From assembly GCA_014268975.2 (NCBI GenBank), contig CP077096.1:3819501-3883500 (forward strand): DNA of 64,000 bases. The letters are read 5' to 3'. The DNA is from Pseudomonas wayambapalatensis (GTDB lineage Bacteria > Pseudomonadota > Gammaproteobacteria > Pseudomonadales > Pseudomonadaceae). Position numbers and translations under genes: made by a program. Each line of letters begins with the position of its first letter. Position 1 is the stretch's first letter. Of the stretch, positions 44,924-53,204 are shown in pieces. Below the pieces are notes generated by a model. The model saw nothing but the letters and a program-made list of their open reading frames with translations, did not search any database and was not told where the DNA came from.

Positions 44924-46693
44924 TCAGGCGCTGCCTGCAGCGAACTGCAGCGCCGCCAACCTGGCATAGAGCGGGTTCTCCTCGACCAGCTGGCGATGAC
45001 TGCCGACAGCAACCACCTTGCCCTTGTCGATCACCGCAATGCGATCGGCATGCTGCACGGTCGCCAACCTGTGGGCGATCACCAAGGTGGTACGCCCGGC
45101 CATCAACTGCGGCAAGGCCTGCTGGATCAGGTGCTCGCTCTGCGCGTCGAGCGCGCTGGTGGCCTCATCGAGCAACAGCACCGGTGCATCCACCAGCAGC
45201 GCCCGGGCAATCGCCAGGCGCTGGCGCTGCCCACCCGACAGACCGATGCCACCCTCGCCCAGCAGCGTCTGGTAGCCCTGGGGCAATTGCTGGATGAATT
45301 CGTGAGCATGGGCACTGCGCGCCGCGGCCTCGACCTGGGCGGCACTCGCCTGCGGCATTCCGTAGCGGATATTCGCCTCGACCGTGCCGCGAAACAGCGC
45401 AGGGTTCTGCGCCACAAGGGCGAACTGGCGACGCAGGTCGTCGGGGTCGAGCGCTGCAATCGGCTGTCCGTCGAGCAGAATACTGCCCGCCTGCGGGTCG
45501 TGAAAACGCAGTAGCAGGTCGAACAGCGTCGACTTGCCCGCCCCAGACGGCCCCACCAACGCCACTGTCTGCCCAGGTGCGATGACCAGGCTCAGGCCAT
45601 CGATGGCCGCCACCGACGGACGTGATGGATAGGCGAAGTGCACATCGCGCAACTCGATCTGCCCGTTGGCCCGCGCGCCCGGCAGTGTCGAAGGCTGCGA
45701 CGGCGGTACGATCGCGCTGCTTGCCGCGAGCAATTCGGCAATACGCTCGGCGGCCCCGGCAGCCCGCTGCAACTCGCCAATCACTTCGCTCAAGGTGCCC
45801 ACGGCACTGCCGACGATCAGGCTGTAGAACACGAACGCGGCCAGCTCGCCCCCGGAGATGCGCCCGGCAATCACATCCATGCCGCCCACCCAGAGCATCA
45901 CTGCCACGGCGCCCAGGACCAGAACGATCACGACGGTGATCAACCAGGCCCGCTGGGCAATGCGCTGGCGCGCCACATCGAAAGCCGCCTCGACGGTGTC
46001 GGTGAACAACTGGCGATCGTGAGCCTGATGGTTGTAGGCCTGCACCGTCTTGATCTGCCCCAGTGTTTCGGCGACGTAGCTGCCGACGTCAGCGACCCTG
46101 TCCTGGCTCTGGCGTGACAGGCTGCGCACCCGCCGGCCGAACAGCAGGATCGGCGACAGCACCAGCGGCAAGGCGAGCACCACGATACTGGTCAACTTGG
46201 GATTGGTGACGAACAGCAACACCACCCCGCCCAGCACCATCAGCGCATTACGCAGGAACATCGACAGCGACGAGCCGATCACCGATTGCAGCAACGTCGT
46301 GTCGGCGGTCAGGCGCGACTGGATCTCCGAGCTGCGGTTATCCTCGAAAAACCCCGGATGCAGCCCGATCAAGTGATCGAACACGGCACGGCGAATGTCG
46401 GCGACGCAGCGCTCGCCAATCCACGACACCAGGTAGAAGCGGCTGAAGGTTCCAACCGCCAGGGCCAGCACCAGCACCATGAACAGCGCAATCGTCTGGT
46501 TGAGCTGGTGCGCAGAACCGGTCATGAACCCCTGGTCCACCAGCAGGCGAATGCCCTGGCCCATGGACAGGGTGATGGCTGCCGTGACGATCAGTGCAAG
46601 CAAAGCAAGCATGGCCTGCCGGCGGTAGGGACGCACGAATTGCCAGGCCAGGCCCAAGGCGCGGCGCTGGCGGGAGGAAAGCGGATCGGACAT
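44924..46693 (-). CDS. MsbA-like ABC exporter (fused membrane and ATPase domains)
   Basis: 589 residues. Six-helix ABC type I exporter membrane domain (about 20-315), then an ATPase domain with Walker A GPSGAGKST, Q-loop VAQNPALF, signature LSGGQRQRLAIARALL, Walker B VLLLDEATSALD and H-loop VIAHRL. It works as a homodimer, half-transporter type, exporting a lipid or drug-like substrate; it is not lipid A-specific by any visible motif. The ATG at 46691-46693 (MSDPLSSRQRRALG) is chosen; another in-frame ATG at 46733-46735 is possible and neither has a strong Shine-Dalgarno sequence. It is convergent with tRNA-Pro. Confidence 0.9.
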   Translation of the reverse strand: MSDPLSSRQRRALGLAWQFVRPYRRQAMLALLALIVTAAITLSMGQGIRLLVDQGFMTGSAHQLNQTIALFMVLVLALAVGTFSRFYLVSWIGERCVADIRRAVFDHLIGLHPGFFEDNRSSEIQSRLTADTTLLQSVIGSSLSMFLRNALMVLGGVVLLFVTNPKLTSIVVLALPLVLSPILLFGRRVRSLSRQSQDRVADVGSYVAETLGQIKTVQAYNHQAHDRQLFTDTVEAAFDVARQRIAQRAWLITVVIVLVLGAVAVMLWVGGMDVIAGRISGGELAAFVFYSLIVGSAVGTLSEVIGELQRAAGAAERIAELLAASSAIVPPSQPSTLPGARANGQIELRDVHFAYPSRPSVAAIDGLSLVIAPGQTVALVGPSGAGKSTLFDLLLRFHDPQAGSILLDGQPIAALDPDDLRRQFALVAQNPALFRGTVEANIRYGMPQASAAQVEAAARSAHAHEFIQQLPQGYQTLLGEGGIGLSGGQRQRLAIARALLVDAPVLLLDEATSALDAQSEHLIQQALPQLMAGRTTLVIAHRLATVQHADRIAVIDKGKVVAVGSHRQLVEENPLYARLAALQFAAGSA

Positions 46694-46935
46694 GGCACGG
46701 ACCGGTGAGCGGGAAACCTGCAGACTACCATTCATCTGCCTGGGTGGAACGCCTGCAGCTGCCGAGGGGTCGCAGTTCGGTAGGGCCAGTGGCTATAGCT
46801 TATCGGTCTAACCTGTCACTGGAGCTTTACCGCACTTTCTGTTGCACTGTGCCTGTCGTGATGCCGAAGGAGCTGTCACAGGTCAGTCACGGCGAGTGGT
46901 TACCCTGAGCTTGCAACCTGATGAGGAGACAGGAA

Positions 46936-47109
46936 ATGAGCTTGCAACATAGCAGCGACACCGTAAAAAGCGCCCAGCCCCCGAAGCCCCAGGTGTGTGG
47001 CTCGATCATCGATGCCCAGGGCCGTGAGGTCCCGATCACCGAGCAGATGATCCAGAAGGCCTGCAAGGAGCTCGAGGAGAGCCGGGTGGAGAAAGTCCGC
47101 AAGGCTTGA
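46936..47109 (+). CDS. Small conserved Pseudomonas protein (57 aa, PA1571-like)
   Basis: 57 residues, soluble, with a Pro/Lys N-terminal half and a conserved-looking core CGSIIDAQGREVPITEQMIQ that is typical of a short protein family confined to pseudomonads. The role is unknown. A strong ribosome site GAGGAGACAGGAA precedes the ATG and a good terminator follows, so it is very probably expressed. Confidence 0.75.
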   Translation: MSLQHSSDTVKSAQPPKPQVCGSIIDAQGREVPITEQMIQKACKELEESRVEKVRKA

Positions 47110-47128
47110 AAGCCAATGAATCCCTTAC

Positions 47129-47155
47129 AACCCGGCGCTTGCGCCGGGTTTTTCG
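47129..47155 (+). terminator. Terminator after the 57-aa gene
   Basis: A GC-rich stem AACCCGGCG / CGCCGGGTT with a 4-base loop is followed by TTTTTCG, 20 bases after the stop codon. Confidence 0.85.
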
Positions 47156-47223
47156 TTTCTGCGCCCTGGGCCGCCTCGCAGAACCAGAACAATCATTTAT
47201 TTTTTTGTACACGAAATATGCAC

Positions 47224-47250
47224 TAAAGATTTTCCCGTGACGCGCCGAAA
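47224..47250 (+). promoter_or_regulatory. FliA-like promoter of the dCache chemoreceptor
   Basis: TAAAG at 47224-47228 and GCCGAAA at 47244-47250 are 15 bases apart; the spacer is one base longer than usual and the -10 differs at one position. Located 77 bases before the receptor start. Confidence 0.45.
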
Positions 47251-47326
47251 CAGGATAAATAGCAGATAGCCACTATGCATGCGAAATGGCCCTCCTGCTT
47301 TTCACTCCCACGAATGGTTCGTCCCG

Positions 47327-49267
47327 ATGAAGATAAAAAACAAGCTGGTGCTTGCGTTCGTATTGGTGGCTTTCATCCCGGTAGCCCTGGTCGGCGTGAT
47401 TTCTGTGGTTAACATCCGCGCCGAGGCGGTGGATCAGTTCCTCGACGGCAGCACCCGTGAAATTCGCCAGATCGACGGCAACATGCGTCAGTTCTTCGAT
47501 GGCACGCTACAAAACGTAGAACAAATGGCGACAGATCCTGTATACACATCAGTGAGTACACTCAAGGATTACACCTCCGCCGACGCTGCCAGCCACCCCC
47601 TGCCTGCAGCCACCCAGCAGGTCATCGACGCCTTTGCCCGCTATGGCGCTACCCATCCGGCGGCAGCCATCATCTCCATCGGCCTTGAGGACGGCACCTA
47701 CGCCAAGTGGCCGGATGACCCGAAGCTGGCCAGCTACGATCCACGCGCGCGCCCTTGGTACAAGGCCGCCATGGCTACTCCGGGCAAGACCGTGCGCACC
47801 GCCGCCTACTACTACGACAAGGACGACGTCGCCCTGGTCGGCACCGCGCGCACGCTCAACGATGCCAGCGGCAAGCCCAAGGGCGTGTTCGTGGTCAGCG
47901 TGTCGCTGAAGAACCTCACCGAACTGGTCAAGAGCATCAAGCTGGGCAAGAGCGGATATGTGATGCTGATCGAGAACGGCACCGTGCTGGTTGATCCACG
48001 CGATGCCAGCCATGGCTTCAAGCAACTGAAGGACCTTGGCGAGCCGTATGCACAACTGGCAGCAACCGAACAAGGATCCACCGAGGTGGTGATCGAGGGG
48101 GTGCGCTACATGGCCAATGTCTGGACCTCGCCAGGCCTGGGCTGGCGCTTCGTCGGCCTGATCGAGTACAGCGAAGTGATGGGCGCCGCCACCCACATGA
48201 CCTACCTCACCGCCATCATCGTACTGGTGCTGGCACTGGTCTTCGCCCTGGTTGCAGCCGCGTTCTCGCGGGTCATCGTCAAGCCCATCGGCCAAGTCAG
48301 CACCGGCTTGCAGCAGATCGCCCAGGGCGAAGGCGACCTGCGCCAGGACCTGGTGATCCAGGGCAAGGATGAAACCGCCGAGCTGGCCGGCTGGTTCAAC
48401 AAGTTCCTCGCGGCGATCCGCCAACTCATCCAGCGCATCGGCGCCGCTTCGGGCAACCTGCACGAAGCATCGCGGGCCAACAGCGAACTGGCCGGCAACA
48501 TGAACGAAGCCGCAGGGCGCCAGCGTGAAGCCGTGGAACTGGTGTCCACTGCCTTCAACGAGATGGTCGCCACCGCCAACGAAGTCGCACGCTCCTGCAG
48601 CAGCGCGGCCGACGCCGCAGAAAACGGCCATCACCGCGTCGCCGAGGGCAAGCAGCAGATCGAGCTGACCACCGACAACGTCAATCGCCTGGGTAGCCGC
48701 CTGAGCGAGTCGTCGCAGGCGATGGTCGAGCTCGAGGAAGGCAGCCGCAACATCAACCAGATCCTCGGCACCATCCGCGCCATCGCCGAGCAGACCAACC
48801 TGCTGGCACTGAACGCAGCGATCGAGGCCGCCCGCGCGGGCGATCAAGGCCGCGGTTTCGCCGTGGTCGCCGACGAAGTACGGGCCCTGGCCAAGCGTAC
48901 CGCCGATTCCACCGGCGAGATCGACCAACTGCTCAACACCCTGGGCAACAAGACCCAGGAGGTGTCGCAGAAGATGGAAAGCTGTCTGGACCTGTCGCGG
49001 GCCAGCATGTCTTCGATCGCACGCGCGCGGGACAGCTTCGAGGGCATCCAGCTGTCGGTGAACGAGATCCGCGATCAGAACCTGCAGATCTCGGCAGCCG
49101 CCGAAGAGCAGCACAGCGTGGCCGAGGAGATCAACCGGCACATCCAGCAGATCTACGACGAGGCAAGGCTGGTGGAAGGCCTGGCCAGCTCGGCGCAATC
49201 GGATTCGGGGAGGTTGTCGCAGTTGTCGGAAGAGCTGAACGGGCTGGTCGGACGCTTCAAGTCCTGA
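47327..49267 (+). CDS. Methyl-accepting chemotaxis protein with dCache sensor
   Basis: 646 residues. TM1 is at about 8-28, a large periplasmic dCache_1 domain about 30-285, TM2 about 290-312, then HAMP and a signalling domain with the tip AEQTNLLALNAAIEAARAGD. In the sensor YDPRARPWYKAA carries the Tyr, Arg, Trp and Tyr of the amino-acid/amine dCache ligand motif; the later Asp is present in YYYDKDDVA, but the spacing is not certain. The ligand is therefore perhaps an amine or amino acid. No C-terminal pentapeptide. The ATG at 47327 is chosen for the TM1 start; no Shine-Dalgarno sequence is visible. Confidence 0.9.
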   Translation: MKIKNKLVLAFVLVAFIPVALVGVISVVNIRAEAVDQFLDGSTREIRQIDGNMRQFFDGTLQNVEQMATDPVYTSVSTLKDYTSADAASHPLPAATQQVIDAFARYGATHPAAAIISIGLEDGTYAKWPDDPKLASYDPRARPWYKAAMATPGKTVRTAAYYYDKDDVALVGTARTLNDASGKPKGVFVVSVSLKNLTELVKSIKLGKSGYVMLIENGTVLVDPRDASHGFKQLKDLGEPYAQLAATEQGSTEVVIEGVRYMANVWTSPGLGWRFVGLIEYSEVMGAATHMTYLTAIIVLVLALVFALVAAAFSRVIVKPIGQVSTGLQQIAQGEGDLRQDLVIQGKDETAELAGWFNKFLAAIRQLIQRIGAASGNLHEASRANSELAGNMNEAAGRQREAVELVSTAFNEMVATANEVARSCSSAADAAENGHHRVAEGKQQIELTTDNVNRLGSRLSESSQAMVELEEGSRNINQILGTIRAIAEQTNLLALNAAIEAARAGDQGRGFAVVADEVRALAKRTADSTGEIDQLLNTLGNKTQEVSQKMESCLDLSRASMSSIARARDSFEGIQLSVNEIRDQNLQISAAAEEQHSVAEEINRHIQQIYDEARLVEGLASSAQSDSGRLSQLSEELNGLVGRFKS

Positions 49268-49308
49268 CCGTCCTTGTGGGGCGGCGGCCAGGCAGCGCGG
49301 TGTCTTTT

Positions 49309-49331
49309 TCGCGGGTCAACCCGCTCCTGCA
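49309..49331. repeat. REP-like palindromic element
   Basis: TCGCGGGT-CA-ACCCGC followed by TCCTGCA: the GCGGGT/ACCCGC core with the TCCTGCA tail is characteristic of P. putida REP sequences. It lies between two convergent genes. Confidence 0.7.
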
Positions 49332-49334
49332 CAC

Positions 49335-50645
49335 TCAGCAACCGACCGCTCGCTCCTCGGCACACAGGGGCGTGGTCTGGGCGTAGAAGACGCTGGTCAA
49401 GGCCCCGACCACGCCCATGATCAGGCAGAACCCCACGCACACCCAGGGGCTCCACGGCATCAGGGCAATCAGCGCCAGGGGCGTTGTACTGGCCCACAGC
49501 GCATAGGCCAGGTTGTAAGTGAAGGAGATGCCTGACACGCGGATCTGTGCCGGGAACAGCCCGACCATCACCGAAGGCACCACCCCCACCACGCCACAGG
49601 ACAACCCGGCCAGCGCATAGGCCGCCCAGGTCAAGCCCCACTGCCCCACCAGGCTGGCATACAACACGCCGATCCCCAGCGGCAGCAACAGGCTGTAGAT
49701 CATCACCGCACGCCAGGCACCGATGCGATCGACCAGAAGCCCCGCCAGTACACAGCCGATATTGAGAAAGACGATGCCTACGCTGCTGAGCGCAAAGGTA
49801 TGCCCGGCATCGATCCCGAAACGCTGCTGCATGACCGTCGGGGTGATCACCACCAGCACCACCACCGCAGAGGTCAGCACGCACGTCAACAGCGCAGCCG
49901 GGATCAGCGAAGCGCGGTGGCCAGTGAGAACAGTGCGCAGCGGAAATGCCACGGGCGGCGTCTGGCGCTCACGCAGGGCAAGAAACACCGGCGTCTCGCT
50001 CAGCCAACGGCGCAGCCAGACACCGAACACGCCGAACACCCCACCCAGCAGGAAGGGATAACGCCAGGCGAAGTCGAGAATTTCCTGCGGGGTGTAGAGC
50101 CGCGCCAGCAAGGTGGCGACCAGCGCTCCAAGCAGGTAACCGAAGGTCAGCCCCGCCTGCAGGAAGCCTAGGGCGTAGCCGCGACGCCCCGGAGGCGCGT
50201 GCTCGGCAACGAAGGTCCAGGCGCTGGGCACCTCACCGCCGACCGCGGCGCCCTGCAGGATGCGCAGGGCCAGCAGTAGCAGAGGCGCGGCGTAGCCGAT
50301 GTCGGCGTAGGTCGGCATCACCCCGATCAGCAGGCACGGCAGGGCCATCATCAGGATGCTCAGGCTGAACACGCGCTTGCGCCCGAGATGGTCGGCGAAG
50401 TGCGCCATGAGGATGCCGCCCAGAGGGCGTGCCAGGTAACCGGTGACGAAGATCCCGAAGCTCTGCAGCAGGCGCAGCCATTCCGGCATCTGTGGCGGGA
50501 AGAACAGCTGGCTCAGGGTCAGGGCGAAGAACACGAAGATGATGAAATCGTAGATTTCCAGCGCGCCGCCGAGGGCGGCCAGGCCCAGGGTACGGTGATC
50601 GCCGCGGCTGAAGCGAGGCGCGCGGGCGGTATCGATGGCAGTCAT
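49335..50645 (-). CDS. MFS transporter of the metabolite:H+ symporter (MHS) family
   Basis: 436 residues with 12 predicted helices. ALEIYDFIIFVFFA in helix 1 and the loop LGRKRVFSLSILMM (MFS motif A) are typical of ProP/ShiA-type MHS proteins, as are GEVPSAWTFVAEHAPPGRRG. Substrates are often organic acids or betaines; the exact one cannot be read. The ATG at 50643-50645 gives MTAIDTARAPR. Monocistronic, with a REP-like element beyond its end. Confidence 0.85.
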   Translation of the reverse strand: MTAIDTARAPRFSRGDHRTLGLAALGGALEIYDFIIFVFFALTLSQLFFPPQMPEWLRLLQSFGIFVTGYLARPLGGILMAHFADHLGRKRVFSLSILMMALPCLLIGVMPTYADIGYAAPLLLLALRILQGAAVGGEVPSAWTFVAEHAPPGRRGYALGFLQAGLTFGYLLGALVATLLARLYTPQEILDFAWRYPFLLGGVFGVFGVWLRRWLSETPVFLALRERQTPPVAFPLRTVLTGHRASLIPAALLTCVLTSAVVVLVVITPTVMQQRFGIDAGHTFALSSVGIVFLNIGCVLAGLLVDRIGAWRAVMIYSLLLPLGIGVLYASLVGQWGLTWAAYALAGLSCGVVGVVPSVMVGLFPAQIRVSGISFTYNLAYALWASTTPLALIALMPWSPWVCVGFCLIMGVVGALTSVFYAQTTPLCAEERAVGC

Positions 50646-50699
50646 TTCTGGGTTCCACAGATCGGCAAAGGGCAAGAGGATAGCAAATGCCGATGCGTC

Positions 50700-51185
50700 T
50701 CAGCTGGAACGGCTGAAAGCGTTGTGCGAGAAGTTCATCCGCCGCCAGGAATAGCCCGCGCCGCCGGCAAGCCCGGACGGCAGTGCAACCTGCCCCAGCA
50801 CCTGCGGGGTGTCGATGATCGCCATGAACGATTCCAGTGCCTCGCTATCGGGCACCTTGGGCAGGCTGACACTGACCGCCCGGCGTTCGCTCTGCGCGAT
50901 GCTCGGCACTTTCAGATGCTGGGAGTGGTACAGCAGCACATGCTGGATCTGCGGGCTGACGCGGCAGAAACGGGCCAGGTCGACGCCTGCATGGCTGCCC
51001 AGCTCGATGTTGCCCACCAATAGCTGGAACGGGTGCAATGCACTCTGCACCAGGCGCTGCAGGTCTTCGAAGCTTTCCACCGGGGCGATCCGGTAGTAGC
51101 CCAGGCCATTGAGCATGCGCTCCAGTTGCAAGCGCTGGCCGGGATGCTCGTCGGCGATGAGGATGCGCATGGACTTGTTCGGCAT
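50700..51185 (-). CDS. Stand-alone receiver-like protein with Asn at the phosphorylation site
   Basis: 161 residues: a CheY-like fold (ILIADEHPGQRLQLERMLNGL at the N-terminus keeps the acidic pair DE), but the usual phospho-acceptor Asp is Asn in LLVGNIELGSHAG. Ser in LLYHS and Lys in VSLPKVPD occupy the remaining switch positions. About 30 residues of basic tail follow without an output domain. It probably acts without phosphorylation. The start is an ATG at 51183-51185, with a second at MRILIADEH. Confidence 0.75.
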   Translation of the reverse strand: MPNKSMRILIADEHPGQRLQLERMLNGLGYYRIAPVESFEDLQRLVQSALHPFQLLVGNIELGSHAGVDLARFCRVSPQIQHVLLYHSQHLKVPSIAQSERRAVSVSLPKVPDSEALESFMAIIDTPQVLGQVALPSGLAGGAGYSWRRMNFSHNAFSRSS

Positions 51186-51338
51186 GGTCCGGACCCTGGC
51201 GGCAAGGTGGTCAGAGACACTGCCAGGCCTTGCTGCGCCTGTGCGGGCAATGACGGGTCTCTCTCTAGATAGTTGTCGGGAACCGACGATAAATCAAGGC
51301 GCTGCACAGGGATTTTTCACCCCTGTTCCACGGGCTTT

Positions 51339-51818
51339 TCACTGCTCCCACTGACGCATGCGCAAGCGACAGTGCTTCATGGCATTGACGATGTGCTTTT
51401 CCACCACGCTCTGCGAAACCCCGAGGCGCTCGGCGATCTGCGGATGCGACAGGCCCTCGAGCTTGCGCAGCAGGAAACTCTCGCGACACGGTGCGCTCAA
51501 CTCGTCCAGTGCACGCTGAACCAGCTCCAGGCGCTCATCGAGGTGCAGCAGATGGGGCGGTGCCGGGCTATGCCAGCGCTCGTCGTTGTCCAGCACTTCC
51601 AGCGGCTCGGACTGGCGCACCGACTGACGCCGGTGCCGGTCGATCACCAGGTTCAGCGCCGTGCGGTAGAGGAAGGAACGGGGTCGCTCGATCGGCGGGT
51701 GACCGCCGCGCTCGAGCAGGCGCAGGCAGGCGTCATGGGCGACATCCTCTGCCGCGTGCCGGCTGCCCAGACGCGAGGAGAGGAAACTCACCAGTTCGCG
51801 ATAGTAATGTTCCACCAC
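51339..51818 (-). CDS. FecI-type ECF sigma factor without an adjacent anti-sigma gene
   Basis: 159 residues: sigma region 2 at about 1-65 (AAEDVAHDACLRLL and RSFLYRTALNLVIDRHRR) and region 4 at about 100-155 (LSAPCRESFLLRKLEGLSHPQIAERLGVSQSVVEKHI), as in iron-starvation sigma factors. FecI proteins normally sit beside a FecR anti-sigma and a TonB receptor gene; neither is here. It is divergent from pvdR, so a role in siderophore control is plausible, but its residues differ clearly from PvdS. A GAGAATGG-rich stretch at 51891-51910 may be a weak Fur site. Confidence 0.88.
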   Translation of the reverse strand: MVEHYYRELVSFLSSRLGSRHAAEDVAHDACLRLLERGGHPPIERPRSFLYRTALNLVIDRHRRQSVRQSEPLEVLDNDERWHSPAPPHLLHLDERLELVQRALDELSAPCRESFLLRKLEGLSHPQIAERLGVSQSVVEKHIVNAMKHCRLRMRQWEQ

Positions 51819-51934
51819 GGCCCTTGCCTCTCCCGTTGGGCAACGTCAATGCGATTGAAAATACGCATCAGTGATATCAGCGTGTCATCTTACAAATTAC
51901 AACCATTCTCAGCAACACACCCCTCGCCTGCGGC

Positions 51935-51958
51935 TAAATCCATTTCCCCAGCGTTCGT
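51935..51958 (+). promoter_or_regulatory. Iron-starvation (PvdS-type) box of pvdRT-opmQ
   Basis: GGCTAAATCC with TAAAT at 51935-51939, exactly 16 bases, then CGT at 51956-51958: a perfect match to TAAAT-N16-CGT with the preferred flanks. It lies 68 bases before pvdR. Confidence 0.88.
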
Positions 51959-52025
51959 CTAACTGTGACCTCCGTGCGTGCCCTGAAAGGCGCGACACGC
52001 TCCTCATCCCTGGCTGGAAGTCTAC

Positions 52026-53204
52026 ATGAGACGTACATCCACACTCCGTCGCCGCCTCGTTCTCGGCGGCCTGGGCCTGATCGCGCTGGGCAGCCTGCTG
52101 GCCTGGAAAGCCCTGCCCTTGGGCACTCTGCCGGTCAGCACCGTACAGGTCACCCGCGGCGACATCGAAAGCAGCGTCACCGCCCTTGGCACCCTGCAAC
52201 CCCGTCGCTACGTGGATGTCGGCGCCCAGGCGTCCGGGCAGATCCGCAAACTGCACGTGGAAGTTGGCGATGAAGTGCGCAAGGGCCAACTGCTGGTGGA
52301 GATCGACCCCTCCACTCAACAGGCACGCCTGGACGCCGGGCGCTACTCGATCGAGAACCTCAAGGCCCAGCTTGCCGAACAGCGCGCCCAATACCTGCTC
52401 GCCCAGCAGCAGTTTCAGCGCCAGCACGAGCTGGCCAGTGCCGGCGCCACGCGTCAGGAGGATGTCCAGCAGGCCCAGGCGCAGCTCAAGGTGACCCAGG
52501 CACGCATCGACATGTACCAGGCGCAGATCCGCCAGGCCCAGGCCAGCCTGCGCAGCGACGAGGCTGAACTGGGCTACACACGGATCTACGCACCGATGGA
52601 CGGCACCGTGGTGGCGGTGGACGCACGCGAGGGCCAGACCCTCAACGCCCAGCAGCAGACCCCGCTGATCCTGCGCATTGCCCGGCTGTCGCCGATGACC
52701 GTCTGGGCCCAGGTTTCGGAGGCCGACATCGGCCAGGTCAAGCCTGGCATGACGGCCTACTTCACGACACTGGCCGGTGGCAAGCGCCGCTGGACCAGCA
52801 CCGTGCGCCAGATCCTGCCGATCCCGCCCAAGCCGCTCGACCAGACCAGCCAGGGCGGCGGCAGCCCGGCCAGCGCCAGCAGTGGCACCACCGGCAGCAA
52901 GGTGGTGCAGTACACCGTACTGCTGGACGTGGACAACCCTGACGGCGCCCTGATGGCCGAGATGACCACCCAGGTGTTCTTCGTCGCAGGCCAGGCCAGC
53001 CAGGTGCTCACCGCACCGTTGGCGGCGCTGGACGACGCGCCCACCGAGGGCATGCGCCTGGCACAGGTCCTGACCCGTAACGGCAAGGTCGTACAGCGCC
53101 AGGTACGCACCGGCTTGAGCGATCGCCTGCGGGTGCAGATCCTCGACGGCCTCAGTGAAGGCGAGCAACTGGTCATCGGCGCACCACGCGCCAGCGGAGG
53201 CTGA
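52026..53204 (+). CDS. pvdR: Pyoverdine efflux periplasmic adaptor PvdR (MacA-like)
   Basis: 392 residues. An N-terminal anchor (about 10-30), lipoyl halves (GAQASGQIRKLHVEVGDEVRKG and YAPMDGTVVAVDAREGQTL), a long coiled-coil hairpin (about 100-185), a beta-barrel and a membrane-proximal domain: the MacA layout. It links the inner-membrane ATPase PvdT with OpmQ to recycle or export pyoverdine from the periplasm. The next gene starts at the base after the stop (TGAATG), giving a tight operon. Driven by the iron box 68 bases upstream. Confidence 0.92.
   Translation: MRRTSTLRRRLVLGGLGLIALGSLLAWKALPLGTLPVSTVQVTRGDIESSVTALGTLQPRRYVDVGAQASGQIRKLHVEVGDEVRKGQLLVEIDPSTQQARLDAGRYSIENLKAQLAEQRAQYLLAQQQFQRQHELASAGATRQEDVQQAQAQLKVTQARIDMYQAQIRQAQASLRSDEAELGYTRIYAPMDGTVVAVDAREGQTLNAQQQTPLILRIARLSPMTVWAQVSEADIGQVKPGMTAYFTTLAGGKRRWTSTVRQILPIPPKPLDQTSQGGGSPASASSGTTGSKVVQYTVLLDVDNPDGALMAEMTTQVFFVAGQASQVLTAPLAALDDAPTEGMRLAQVLTRNGKVVQRQVRTGLSDRLRVQILDGLSEGEQLVIGAPRASGG

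Noticed and set aside
51891..51910. Possible Fur box before the FecI-type sigma gene (GAGAATGG-type sequence)
   Set aside because: Only one half-site resembles the Fur consensus; the remainder is AT-rich but does not form the 19-bp palindrome. It is kept as a remark only.
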